The position numbers and the translations under genes were made by a program. Shown one piece after another: positions 35,696 to 46,750 of a stretch of 64,000 bases of DNA. The stretch lies in contig JBBHKE010002135.1 in assembly GCA_037447655.1 (NCBI GenBank), positions 62,001 to 126,000 of the forward strand. Reading direction: 5' to 3'. Below the pieces are notes generated by a model, which was given only the letters and a program-made list of their open reading frames with translations, was not told the origin of the DNA and searched no databases. Within the stretch, counting starts at the first letter, position 1. Each line of letters starts with the position of its first letter. The stretch is from Zygnema cylindricum. Lineage: Eukaryota > Streptophyta > Zygnematophyceae > Zygnematales > Zygnemataceae.

Positions 35696-35795
35696 GGATG
35701 TTTCGCTGGTGGGTCCATTTTTATATAGGTTTTTAGTGTGGATTTTACCACAATTCCGGATATCGAGCGCATGTTTCATGTACGTCAACAAAAAC

Positions 35796-36490
35796 TGAGT
35801 CAAAAAGATGATGCTTAAAAAAAACAAAAAAAAAGAAGTGGATAAATAAATTAATAAACAAACCGGAAAATGTAATAACAATAACTATAACCCCTCTTAC
35901 TGGTAAAAAGCAAAATGGGCAACTTTTTCCTCCCCATGAATCATTTTGATCGCTGCGATTGCCCTCTTCTCTCATCTCCCCAAATAACATTTCTCGAATA
36001 CTACAAAAAAATATATAGTAACAATAAAAACAATGAATTCTGACTAAATTTTTTTACTTGGTATTTTATTTGATATTTTATTACCGTTAAGACATGTAAC
36101 TAATGTTTTTGTCATTGTTAGAATTTCTTAAAAAGAATGGGAAACATATGATGCTGCTATGTGTTGTTGTGCTATTTTTGCTGGTACAAAAAGATCAAAA
36201 AAAAAAAAAAAAAAAAGAAGACAAAAAAAAAAAAAAACAAGGATAACAACCAAAAAAATGCTATTGTAAAACTTTATTTTGAAACATAATAACAAGGAGC
36301 AAACGGGCGATTGTAACCGTTCAAACTTTCCTTCAACCTTTTCTTTCCCTTTCCTTTTACTACATTCAACATTAAATAATCCGCCACTTTCATCGGATGG
36401 AAAAGGAGGTAGAGAAGGACACCGGAAGCTATTAATCTACAATATTATCTAGGAACCAAATAAAAAAAATAATAATAAAAGGGGGCATTC
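35796..36490. other. AT-rich spacer with poly-A runs
   Basis: Contains long A runs near 36196-36236. No gene, element ends or RNA recognised. Confidence 0.4.
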
Positions 36491-36493
36491 CTA

Positions 36494-36745
36494 TCAGTGT
36501 ACACGGCCCACCACTACCAAGTGTAAAGGAATTGTAAACGACCTCTCTCCCTCCTCCACCAATTCTTGTGTCACATCGCCTGACCGCCAATAGCAATAAG
36601 CGCGCCACACGTGGCAACGAGCCATGGCTGCCATGTGACGTGACACATTAGCCATGGATGCTATGAGAGACGGTTTCCATCCGTCCACTGCCGCCACGTG
36701 GCAGAGGATGTCCTCTGGCAGAAGCTCTAGCATGGCTCCGTACAA
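36494..36745 (-). CDS. possible F-box domain exon
   Basis: Minus-strand ORF beginning at a context-plausible ATG (36733-36731 is a second option). Residues LELLPEDILCHVAAV then SLIASMANVSRHMAAMARCHVWRAY follow the F-box pattern (LPxDxLxxV, S...VS+....A, VWR). F-box proteins act as substrate receptors of SCF ubiquitin ligases. The rest of the protein is not found: after about residue 50 the ORF becomes unconvincing and no clear donor was identified. Upstream DNA has CACGTGGC (G-box-like) words and a GA-rich leader. It may be a gene fragment. Confidence 0.4.
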   Translation of the reverse strand: MYGAMLELLPEDILCHVAAVDGWKPSLIASMANVSRHMAAMARCHVWRAYCYWRSGDVTQELVEEGERSFTIPLHLVVVGRVH

Positions 36746-36829
36746 GAGAGGGAGAGAGAAGAGCAGGATCGGAGTTTTTTTTGTAGAAACAAAGCTGATA
36801 AACGAAAGATTTTGAAATGTTTCATACTA

Positions 36830-37031
36830 CACCGCTCATCGTTATTAGTGTTTCGCTACGGAAAACATCTTTTCTCCGTGCACACCTGTCGGGTTGTCAA
36901 TCGTAGACCGCCAATAGGGAGGCGAGAAACTTGCCTTCCAATAGCAACCGTCGGATTGACAATCCGACATGTGTGCACGGAGAAAAAATGTTTTAAGTGC
37001 ATTAAGCCATTAACTCTAATAACGATGGGCG
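36830..37031. mobile_element. MITE family M1 copy
   Basis: Ends CACCGCTCATCGTTATTAG and CTAATAACGATGGGCG with TA on both sides. Inner pairs GGTTGTCAATC / GATTGACAATCC and TTTTCTCCGTGCACAC / GTGTGCACGGAGAAAA make nearly the whole element self-complementary. Confidence 0.8.
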
Positions 37032-37058
37032 TACTAAAGTGGAGCGGAGTCGATAGTA

Positions 37059-37256
37059 CACCGCCAATCGCTATTAGAGTATATAACGCTAATTCGGTGC
37101 CCCTAAATTTTGACCCCAAAACCTGAAATAAAATTAATAATACTATTTAAAGACGTGGACCATAATCTGCCACGCTTCAGGCACTAAATTTGAATCAATA
37201 ACGCTAATTTTTTTTTGACGCTATTTAATCCTTGACTCTAATAGCGATTGGCGGTG
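37059..37256. mobile_element. MITE family M2 copy (intact)
   Basis: 198 bp, perfect ends CACCGCCAATCGCTATTAG and CTAATAGCGATTGGCGGTG with TA flanks (AGTACACC / GGTGTACT). It lies 27 bp from the preceding M1 copy. Confidence 0.85.
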
Positions 37257-37259
37257 TAC

Positions 37260-38400
37260 TGTACAGTACGCGGAACACCGTACTATGAAATCGAAAATGC
37301 AATTGTACAATACGATTTTGGATGTGTCGTTCGCACAAATTAAAATGCGTATGCGATTCCCGTGCGAAGTCAGGTTATCCTCATTGACTCCGTTTCGGTT
37401 CTATATTTTTTCATTAAGCAATTTAAGACCGTACGATGACGATCTGGACGGTCAAAAGGTGTCAAATCATTGACAGCAAAAAACGAAACGGCGTTAATGA
37501 TCATCCTTACGGTTTGTAACTTTATGTAGGTTTCCACTTATTCCGTACGAAATAAAGCAGACGCATTTGAAATATATAGTACGATCCGAACTGAACTGAT
37601 TACAGTATAGTCCTAATGTAAGCACGAAAAGCACCAATAAGCTCTTTCCTTTTCTGTTCCGTCCATGCTCCAATTCAATTCACTTTTCCCGCAGGTGAGC
37701 ATATAATATCTAGTATTTACACGTGGAAATTGTAAAATCTTAATTCGTGTGACTCGTGTATCCGATTTGTCAACCAGTCAAATAAAGTAAATGTAATGAC
37801 TGCGCGTCTCTCCTGCCCCGAGCCCCCTTACGTACTGAATTTTATAACCCATCCATTCTCTATCCAAGTATCCATTTCATGCGTTCTCCGTACTCCGTTC
37901 TCCGTTCCCCGTTGTCCGTACTACGATTGTCTTTCATTGAAACAGAATCGATTGCCGATATCCGCTGCCTCCACTCCAGTCAGGCCACCTGTCCGACCTT
38001 TTCTCCCACGCGTGACAATAGTCACAACACTAATCTCCAAGGAAGAACATTTTGAATGTGCGTTTGAAAGTTTGGTAACAGGTACAAATTTTTATCTTCA
38101 AATCAAAAAAAGGTGGAAAACAAATTGTTGCTGGCGTATCCACCGAATTGGTAAAACCCTAAATGATTGCCACGTGGTAGCGTCACGTCACATTACAGCC
38201 TGCAAGCTTTTCTTCATTGCCACGTGTCACGTTTTGGAAGACCTTGAGAAGAATTTTTAAGGAGCTTGTAAAAAAAATTGAAGCATTTTAACTCGAGCAT
38301 TGTAAGGAGGAACACGAGAGTCAGAGAAGCCATGGTTACAGCTGCTATGACTTTGTCAAGCGGCCACTTGGCAACGTGTGGAGCTCCAAGGTTTTTCCAA
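37260..38400. other. spacer, no gene supported
   Basis: Several GTAC-rich palindromes and CACGTG/CACGTGTC boxes (38170-38230). ORFs such as 37796-38260 lack recognisable domains and splice support. Confidence 0.35.
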
Positions 38401-38403
38401 ACT

Positions 38404-38580
<177 letters not shown>

Positions 38581-38945
38581 TTTGAATTTCCCAAGGACTT
38601 TTCCTGCTTCCTCGGGAGAATTTGAACTGATGCCTGAATGTGAGTCCCTGCCTGCATTGTTTGCAAATGGGAATATACCTGCATTGCAAAAAAAAATGAA
38701 AAAGAAAGAAATTAAAAAGGGGAAAGGGAAAGGGTCGTATGTGACATTTTTGCGCTGCTTACCTTTTCTGAGAATGACATAATTGCTGTGTTTTTGCAGT
38801 ACTACAAATCGATTTTTGAAAACATCCTTAGATGTGTCATCTAGATCTGCACTATGGAGATCGCATCCTGGTAGACTCCCTTTTTCAAAAAACTCATATA
38901 TGTATTTTGTTTCTTGTTATTCGTTTTTTAGTTGGTTGTTACACT

Positions 38946-39160
38946 TCCCATCGCTATTAATGTTAAAGATTTTTCGAGCACAGCAATGTCCTCAACTTTA
39001 TTTGCAATTATTGTATTCTTTTTTTGTAAAGGAGCAATGGAAAGGTAAGACCGTTTGCTTTCGGTTGCTTGCCTCAAAAATAAATTTCAGCGGTTGAAAA
39101 CAAAGTTAAAAGTCATTTTAGTGCCTTATTAATGTTTAATACTAATAGTGACGGGCAGTG
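38946..39160. mobile_element. diverged M1-type MITE
   Basis: Left end CACTTCCCATCGCTATTAATG and right end ATACTAATAGTGACGGGCAGTG are imperfect inverses with TA flanks. The interior differs from the other copies. Confidence 0.5.
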
Positions 39161-39962
39161 TAGCTTTACTTTTCTGCATCGTCAAGCCTCTGTGTTTAAA
39201 TTCAAACAAGTCTGTAGTATATCCTACCGTCTTTGTCTGAAAGTACATTTGTTTATGTTTTTTCCCTCAGTTATGGTTTTGATAATGTTTAGAAGTAGGG
39301 AAAGTAAAGAAATGCACCGTAAATTGCTGGACCTCACTATTCCCTCTTCTGCAATCTGTTTGCTTTCTTATTATAGGACTATGTTTAAAGCTTATCCAAG
39401 TTTGTATCACTGTTACATGTCTATCAATTGACCAGCTTTTGTGGAAACAAAATATTAGGAGTGTTAGGCATGTGAAGCAATGAGCGATAAGTGTCTGGGT
39501 AGCTGTCAAAATGAACTCGAGTGAGCATTTATTTGTTGTTTCTACGCTAAACTTGGTAATCCTCTCTTTTGTATTGCCACCTTTATTATAATGCACATGT
39601 TTTAGTAAAGCGAAAGTATACATGATTTATAAGTGATTTTACTCTTCTCAGTCCTGTCAGGGCTATGTGCATATGGTAGACATGAAATTGGTATCGACAA
39701 ATTGCACGTATTGGGCACAAGTGGTTTTAAATTTGTAGAAGCAGTGAAGTGCTGGTATGAGATCTTTGCTTTTATTTGCAAAATGTTTTTAATGTGTGAA
39801 AAGATACCGAAACGCTATATGTAGCTACCCCATACTATACTTATATTAGATGCAAAAAAAAACTTAAAATATGCATATAATAGGGGAGCCACCAGATGTA
39901 TCATTTCCACCCGTTTTTGCACTTCTAAACCATGGTTTGTAAAGGCTGTGAGTGACTAAAAC

Positions 39963-40150
39963 GCACCGTGTATCACCATTAGCGTTACTATTTTTTCCGG
40001 CCTTAAACTCATTTTTCTCCGTGCACACTTGTGGAATTTAATAATTCAACGGTTGGGATGGAAGGTAAGATTCTTACTGTCTGATTGGTGGCCTTCAAAA
40101 TAAATATCGGGCACCTGTGCACTGACAAAAGATGATTTAAAGGTCGTATA
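39963..40150. mobile_element. M1-type MITE, right end decayed
   Basis: Left end CACCGTGTATCACCATTAGCG, inner box TTTTTCTCCGTGCACACTTGTGG, then GGTAAGATTCTTACTGTCTGATTGG. The right end near GGTCGTATACAC is no longer a clean inverse. Confidence 0.6.
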
Positions 40151-40904
40151 CACTTAGTACCTGGCTAGACACAATGGATTAGTTTTGTTTTGAAGAAGTA
40201 CAGTCAGCATCAATTGGTATTTTTTCTGTAGTTGTTGCTTTTGTCCAGGATGTTGATTCAGAAAAATAGCACAGCATATAATATTGGTTAAACTTTTGAA
40301 CTGGTTTGGTTGAATTACACCAATAGCAATTGCGATAATTTGAAATCATTGCTAGCCGTGAATGACTACTTCAAAGTCAAACGATCTGTATCTGTTAAAG
40401 AAACTACAATGTGGTTGATATCAAAGGCCATGTGGCTAGCAACTCTGCAGATTTAAGAGCCCATTATACTGTCAATGGTTCAACATCCTCTGTAAAACAA
40501 ATACTAGACGATCATTAAAGGTTCCATTCACCGAACCCCATGATACCCAACGTGTGCATACTTATTTTATATCTTTTAATGTCTAATGCATTATACTACT
40601 TTTTTCATTTTATTTTGCAAAAAAAAATCTGCTGAGAAACTTGCTTTGTTTGTAATTCATAGTTCTAGTGGTTGTAGTTCTCTGTTTATAATATTCTTCA
40701 AGGTACCCTAGTATATAATAAATTTGTTTCTTAAATTCCCGTAGGAGCACTGAGTAGTCACTCAGAGTGCCCCTTGGATTCACACCTCATCATGCCATTA
40801 ATAATGTGTATGTAAGTCTCACTAGTCACTAAGATTCTTGTGTAGATCTTGAATGTAGAATCCATTAAAACAAAGAAAAATAACGACCATGAACCATACT
40901 GTAG

Positions 40905-41031
40905 TACTCAAAACCGCTCACAAAATATGAACACAAATTTCATAAACTCGTTGATATTCATCGTACGTCTTCATCGAACTCGATTGTGCTGGTACTGATT
41001 TTGTCAAATTTAAAATTTGGTCTGTCTTTGG
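40905..41031 (+). CDS. possible exon upstream of the PP2C exon
   Basis: An open stretch ending CTGTCTTTGG|GTAAGA (good donor) is in phase with the PP2C exon through an 83-nt intron. It encodes SSSNSIVLVLILSNLKFGLS, which could be part of a hydrophobic or transit region, but it has no Met, so another exon must precede it. Weak call. Confidence 0.3.
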
Positions 41032-41115
41032 GTAAGAAATCGTTTCAACTTTCATTGATAAATGATTACTGACGTTAATTACGTTGCATCTCTATCTCTT
41101 TCCTTTTGAACAGGG

Positions 41116-42273
41116 TTATTCTGCAGAGAATTTTCTTCTAAAGCTTACTCCTGTGAGCTCCATACTATTGTTAATTGCACATCAAACAGGAGCCCCCCAG
41201 ATACATCTGCTCCCCCATGGCACTCTCTACCCCTTTTAGGTCAAGACGGGGGCTTACCCCGACCAAATGGAAGTGGAAGGGGAAGGAGGAGTAGGTTTAA
41301 AGCTGTACTCGAGGAAGCGAGCAGTCAGTCAACCACAGAAGGACAAATAGCAGTAGCATGGGTATCAGATCAGGGGAAGAGGGAAGAGATGGAGGATGAG
41401 TTAATAGTAGTGGAGGATGCTCCTCATGGCTTTGTCTTTGCAGGTATTTTTGATGGGCATGCCGGAAAAGCAGCCTCTAAATTCTTAAAAGAAAAGCTTT
41501 ATTCCGAGTGTTTGGAAGCTCTGGATGGAGGGAAAGCGTTGGAAAGCTTTTCTCAGACAGACGGTGATGATAATGATAACGGGACAACAAAAATTAAAGA
41601 AGCTTTGATGAAAGCGTTTTATGAAACTGATTCGAAATTGCTCGCCTTTCAAGATGAACAGACAGAAGAAGACGATAGGAACGCGGGATCGACTGCTTCT
41701 GCGATTTTTGTGCGACGTGACAGACTTGTAGTTGCTCACGCTGGGGATTCAAGAGCAGTTCTCTGTACAGGAGGAGAAACACAGGAGCTTTGTCAAGACC
41801 ATAGAATATCGGGCGATAGTGACATGGCACTTGCGGAAATCGCGAGAATCAAAAACGCCGGAGGATGGATCAGTAAAGGGAGAGTATGTGGATTTTTAGC
41901 CGTGTCACGAGCCTTTGGCGACTCGATATATAAGACTCACAGGAAGGCGTTTTTATTAGAAGGGATAAAAAAAGGGAGGTGGACGAAACGGTTTGTGGAT
42001 AAACTGAAATTCGAGGAAGAATGGGTAACTCCAAGACCAGATGTTATGTGTGTGGAGTTAACAAGTGACGCCGAGTTTGTTATGTTGGCTTCGGATGGTC
42101 TTTGGGACGCGGTACGGAGTACAGAAGCAGTAAAATTTATTCGAACAAAGTTAAAGGAACACGGAGATATACAAGTGGCAAGTGATATGTTGGTTAAATT
42201 TGCAATTTCTGAGAGAAAAGGGGATGACAATGTAAGTCTCGTCGTCATCCAGTTAAAGCCGTTGTTGAGTTGA
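41116..42273 (+). CDS. PP2C-type protein phosphatase, TAP38/PPH1-like, 3' exon
   Basis: Plus-strand exon beginning after TTCCTTTTGAACAG. The N-terminal ~75 codons (Ser/Pro/Gly-rich) precede the catalytic domain: REEMED, FAGIFDGHAG (metal ligands), STASAIFVRRD, VVAHAGDSRAVLC, GGWISKGRVCGFLAVSRAFGD, the insert LLEGIKKGRWTKRFVDKL, ASDGLWD, and KGDDNVSLVVI. The GRW-T-x-(K/R)-F-V insert is characteristic of Arabidopsis PP2C57 (TAP38/PPH1), the thylakoid phosphatase that dephosphorylates LHCII and reverses state transitions. Unlike that protein, the ORF stops nine residues after the catalytic domain, so the C-terminal membrane helix is missing. A first exon with start codon and transit peptide is not identified. 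The AATAAA at about 42434 may be the poly(A) signal. Confidence 0.8.
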   Translation, partial: LFCREFSSKAYSCELHTIVNCTSNRSPPDTSAPPWHSLPLLGQDGGLPRPNGSGRGRRSRFKAVLEEASSQSTTEGQIAVAWVSDQGKREEMEDELIVVEDAPHGFVFAGIFDGHAGKAASKFLKEKLYSECLEALDGGKALESFSQTDGDDNDNGTTKIKEALMKAFYETDSKLLAFQDEQTEEDDRNAGSTASAIFVRRDRLVVAHAGDSRAVLCTGGETQELCQDHRISGDSDMALAEIARIKNAGGWISKGRVCGFLAVSRAFGDSIYKTHRKAFLLEGIKKGRWTKRFVDKLKFEEEWVTPRPDVMCVELTSDAEFVMLASDGLWDAVRSTEAVKFIRTKLKEHGDIQVASDMLVKFAISERKGDDNVSLVVIQLKPLLS

Positions 42274-42692
42274 AGGACAAAATTTAGTTATATTTACGAA
42301 GTTTAGTTGTGTTCGTATATTGTTAGAGGAGGCGCCGTGGCGAGTTCCTCCTTGTTTTATGTGTGTATGAGTGTATTTATTTCGGATTGGTTTTGAATAT
42401 AAAGGGTTACCTACTTTTTGTTTTTTGTGTGAAAATAAAGAGCAGCCCTCGGGCAAGGGCTTTTCGACCATCCAACTTTTATTTTAACTTTTAATCCTTT
42501 TATTTGTAATTTTTCAATTGAAAGCAATTTGTAAAATTTCTAGTATTGAACACAGGAAAAAAAAATCCTTGTTTTCATTACATGATTATGCTTTCCATTT
42601 GTTTGTTTCTGTACCAAGAAGAATAGATTTTGACATGTTGATACCGTTCTTATATGTCATTGACAGCGGTAGGTGTTTCTCACTTTACATTT

Positions 42693-42857
42693 TTTAGGTC
42701 ACCTTTTGGTCACCTTTTGGTCACCTTTTGGTCACCTTTTGGTCACCTTTTGGTCACCTTTTGGTCACCTTTTGTTCATGTTCTGGTCATGTTAACTGAT
42801 ATTAGGTCAAATGTTGGGTAAACAAGACCAAAACATGACCAAAAGATGACCTAAAAG
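42693..42857. mobile_element. inverted-repeat element containing an 11-bp tandem array
   Basis: About seven head-to-tail copies of GGTCACCTTTT (42697-42774), followed by a diverged segment and then inverted copies CATGACCAAAAGATGACC. Outer ends TTTAGGTCACCTTTTGG and CCAAAAGATGACCTAAA are inverses, so the whole can fold into a long hairpin. Confidence 0.7.
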
Positions 42858-42967
42858 ATGTGGGAGTATGACTGGTGATCCCTTCATGTGCAAATAACTT
42901 TTATTGCATGGGAACAAAGTGAAGCAATAATTTGTTTCATAGGAATGCAACACTAAAGTAAATGTTA

Positions 42968-43923
42968 GGGTACGTCCCCATGTAAGCGATACTTTGAAAA
43001 AGTATTTTGGACTGTAGTGAAGTGTTCAGTACTACTTTGAAAAGCGTCCCTATGTGCGAAAATGAAATCGGAACTTTGAAATGTGATGGTTGTAGACGTA
43101 GGTACAGCTTTGTGACGGTTGAAGACGACTACTAAAACTCCCGACAATTGGTGACGCCAACAAAAACAGCGACCGTTGTAGACGTCTAGATTTTTGTAAT
43201 TTTGTGACATGGCAGAAGGTTAGGGTTTTGTGACATTGTGACGCCATGCTCACTTGTGACAACGTCGACGTCACAAAATTCAAGAACATTCTGCCATGGC
43301 TATCCGATTTCGTTTTTCCAACTTTTCTCACTCGACTTGCCATAAAAATATACATAAAGGTAGTCAAAAGAATTATTTTTTAAATATATTTCATTTAATA
43401 CCAGCATTGTCGTGCCTCATTCTAAAAAGTGAGAGATTGAAGCGATAGTGTGAGAGGGAGAGGGGAGAGGCGACGACGGCGCAAAATTCTGCAAAGGACC
43501 CATGAATGAAAGTGGAGGTCCGAGACCCCTGCAGATTTTTTTCCGTGCATGCACGTGACGGGCAGGGAGAAAAATAGCGAGTGCTCTCCCTCGTCCTAAA
43601 ATTTTACCACTCGTGTGGCGCGTGCGTGGACCGTTTTTCATTCGTTGTTTGGGTGGTATTTTCCCTCAAATCAAGTCGCGAGGTGATTTTTGATGAAGTT
43701 TTTTGACGGGCTGGATTCTCTTGCCCGGGGGTCGAAAAAAGGAAAACGACAAAATTCGTTAACATGACGACAAATATGAAGTACATTCAATGTATCGACT
43801 TGACGTTTGCTGTACTTTTAAAGAATTTATTTTATTGTACGGCGAAAGTTTTTCTCATACGGAACTGCGTTTTGGGTGAAAACGACAGAATAAAGTCAAT
43901 AATTTAATACATGGGGACGTACC
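42968..43923. mobile_element. PIF/Harbinger-like MITE, family H2 copy 1
   Basis: Ends GGGTACGTCCCCATGTA and TACATGGGGACGTACC with TTA on both flanks (42965-42967, 43924-43926). The interior has repeated TGTGAC and GTTGTAGACG words and a GC-richer segment (43430-43640). Homologous to 53030-53798. ORFs inside are not convincing. Confidence 0.78.
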
Positions 43924-43926
43924 TTA

Positions 43927-46750
43927 CAGTGATATTTTTCAGTATCTACCCAATAATCTTACACGATCTAAATCTATATTACTGCTCAAGTATCCAGCCA
44001 ATAACCTATACCATAGGACTACTGTTGACATATCTTGCCAATAGTCTATACTACAGTAATACTTTTGATGTAATAACTATTTTGCTGATAAAATACACAG
44101 GTACCTCAAGTTTTTTACTAGTGAATCGTTAGTTATGGAGTACCTGTACGTGTTAACTGCAGGAGTTAAAACCTGTATACAGCACCCCACCCTAATCCAC
44201 AAATATAAGTGTGGTAACCTTATCGGACTTGCTTACTGCTCGATGGTCTCCTGTTATTACTACAATATTCATAAGCATCCATCAACATTAGTGTTACTGA
44301 TAAATTATCATAGAATTCAGTCAAAACTAAGAACACGAACACTGGATCAAGACAAAAAAATTAAACCAGGAATCAAGGAAGTCCCCGCCATTGTCGATTT
44401 TGCCTTTGTAATCCTACCATGTACTCAAATGCTTTTATTATCACGCTTTTGATGAAAATTAAATGTAATTAGAGCTGGTGGATTAAGTTGTTATCTTTGG
44501 TCGAGGTGCATTTGGAGTTTGGATTTTTTACGTGAATATTTAGCTAAAATAGGGTAGAATATATTGTTTTTGTGTACGTGACACTCTTGGAAATGATGTG
44601 AATGGTTATCTGTTAACATTTGTTATCTCACATCATTGAGAATGTTGACATACGACGGTATACTATATAGCTAAGTCAATTATGTTGAGCCATATGGCAA
44701 AACATAATTTAGTATAGCTAGTTCTCGTCTTTGCTACCATCATCCCACTTGTTTCTTCTTCTTCTAACAGTCCTTTTCGAAGGCAGCCTGTTCGATTTTT
44801 CTCTACCCTTCTTAGGAAACTCTTAAGTGTGTCCTGTCGCTACCATTCAATCCGAAATTATCAAGCATCTTCCCTCCTATTCTTCACGTGCCATTTTTCT
44901 CTCTTGCTGAGGCCCTGGTTTTGAAGCGTGGCTATTGGATACGGCTTTTCTTTCCACTCTTATGTTTTACGCCCTACTCAATTCGCCACCGCTCGCAGGT
45001 TTAGGGTTGGGCTCCCTCAACCACTCTTTACTCGGCTCTCTCGTTTGCACGAGCGACCGTGTCCTTCAGCCACATGGCGTCCTATATTGTTTTGGTGAAC
45101 CCTTGTTCGTCGTACGGTTCAACGTGAAGTCTTACTATGCCATTGAACAAAAGGACCGTACAGGTAAAATGTACTTGTTGCGTGTATTATTGCAAGCGTT
45201 AAATGCTGAGTTTTGCAATAAAGATTCTTTCTTTATATGCTATGTGTCACCTGGATGTTTAATAGACAGGCGGGCATCACCAATAATGCGATAAGTGCAC
45301 GTAAATCGAGTCCTCCAAAATAGATATTTTGTCCTTTATCGGACGGTCGCGACCACCTCCGCAAAACTAGGGAGTAGGCGTAGCCTGTAACCGGCCATTC
45401 TATGGGCGGGCCGGTAACCAATAGTCGGCCGTCTTTTGTTAGAAATTGTACACCACAGCAAAGTAGCCGCATAATGATTAATGTTTATCGCCCTGCTGTG
45501 TGTTCTTGAAACTTTTAGTGATGCCGCAAAATACGGAACGTGCAGACAAGTAAAGGTCCAATTGGACCGCGCATTTTTGGCTTTTCGCATCAAAAAGTTT
45601 GGAATAGTACGAAATAACTATACAAAGAAAGCCGTTGAGCCAGCGAGGCATGCACGCTATCGCGGCGGCCGGTTGAATTTATGAATTATAAGAAAAGTTA
45701 GCAAAATGTTCATACAGCACCGACAAAATTTAGTAACTTTTTTCAAAATTACTCAATTATTTGATGCAGTGGTATCTTAATTCGTACATTATGATGCTTT
45801 TCATCTTTTCGCATATCCAGTATGACCTTTTTGGTACAAACCGTACTTTCTTTAAGGTAGGTCGTCAGTTTGTCGGTTCTGCCGCAGCAGCTCCTGGATC
45901 CTCGTGGCCTGCCATCGCATATTGCAAAAAGAGTTGCTGTCAGATCGTCGCCTTAAATTTCGGAGATTTTTTTCTTTTACCAAAACCTTCTCGATTCACA
46001 GTATTTCACTATTTTATTTACAGAGAGGATAAAACATTTTAACCGTTTCCAGCCGTCCAAAAAGCCTGTATCTCTGTCGTATGTTCAAATTGGTGCAAAT
46101 CGAAACACGGTTTGGGAAAATCTGACGGTGTAGATTTGTTTGGAAAGAGAATTATTACACAAGAGAATGACAACACATCTTTAAAATATTTGGGGCACAT
46201 GCCAGGAGAATCCAAGGTAGAAACGTGTACATACGGATGATTACTTGATAAACTAAACAACGGTCTAGATTTTTTCATCTGCGGGTAAAACACTTGTAAA
46301 TACGAAAGAATTGTCTACGTTGCCACTGTGGAACTACCAGGTCATTACGAGTGACAATATTAATTTCTGTACCAAAATTGCTCATCAGTAGGTTCTGAAG
46401 TGTACTTTCTCAGCAACTGTCGTCATACATTTCAAACCCTTTAAATGCAAATTTTGTAGCCTAGCTTCTCAAGTTTCCATACTACAGCTTAAGAATTTGA
46501 TCTATAGTGCAATCAGGAATGTTTTGACACTTCCCTAGTTTTGCCCTTGGAATTCTCATCTGATCATATTTTCTTCCTTCTACAATTAAACAGATTGTAT
46601 TCACAATTTGTTTTGTCTCAACTTTTCACTTCTTTTCATTTTAGCATTCTGTTTTTTGGTTGTTTCTTTTGCCTGCTTCTGAAAGTGATTGGACATTTTA
46701 TCGATTTCAGAAACAGTTTTTGCTTCAGTTTGTCGTTTCGCATAAAAGTT
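43927..46750. other. spacer, no gene supported
   Basis: Two adjacent plus-strand ORFs (43911-44132 and 44135-44452) are Tyr/Leu/Ile-rich readings of AT-rich DNA without a domain. A GC-rich palindromic patch lies at 45385-45430 (ACCGGCC...GGCCGGT). Nothing else recognised. Confidence 0.35.

Larger units (their letters stand above)
35051..35790 (-). mobile_element. TRIM (miniature LTR retrotransposon) with tRNA-like genes in its LTRs
   Basis: A complete 740-bp element flanked by a perfect 5-bp duplication AAAAC (35046-35050 and 35791-35795). Minus sense: 5' LTR 35790-35338, primer site TGGTATCAGAGCCAGG (initiator tRNA-Met type) directly adjacent, 65-bp interior, purine tract GAGGGGGGG, 3' LTR 35272-35051. 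LTRs begin TGTTGACGTACATG and end AATCTTAACA. No coding capacity. Each LTR holds a TATA-like CTATATAAAAATGG and a 71-nt tRNA-like sequence. Known TRIMs such as Cassandra carry 5S rRNA sequence in this position; a tRNA-like gene is a comparable but different arrangement. Confidence 0.9.
35338..35790 (-). repeat. 5' LTR of the TRIM (453 bp), enlarged by tandem repeats
   Basis: Same ends as the other LTR, but 231 bp longer because the AATGGACGATCCCAATAAAG unit near the R/U5 side is repeated about six times (35360-35630). Confidence 0.88.

Noticed and set aside
43911-44452. Two adjacent Tyr/Ile/Leu-rich ORFs resembling organellar membrane protein fragments
   Set aside because: No recognisable mitochondrial or plastid gene motif. 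AT-rich composition explains the amino acid content, and the first begins inside a MITE end.
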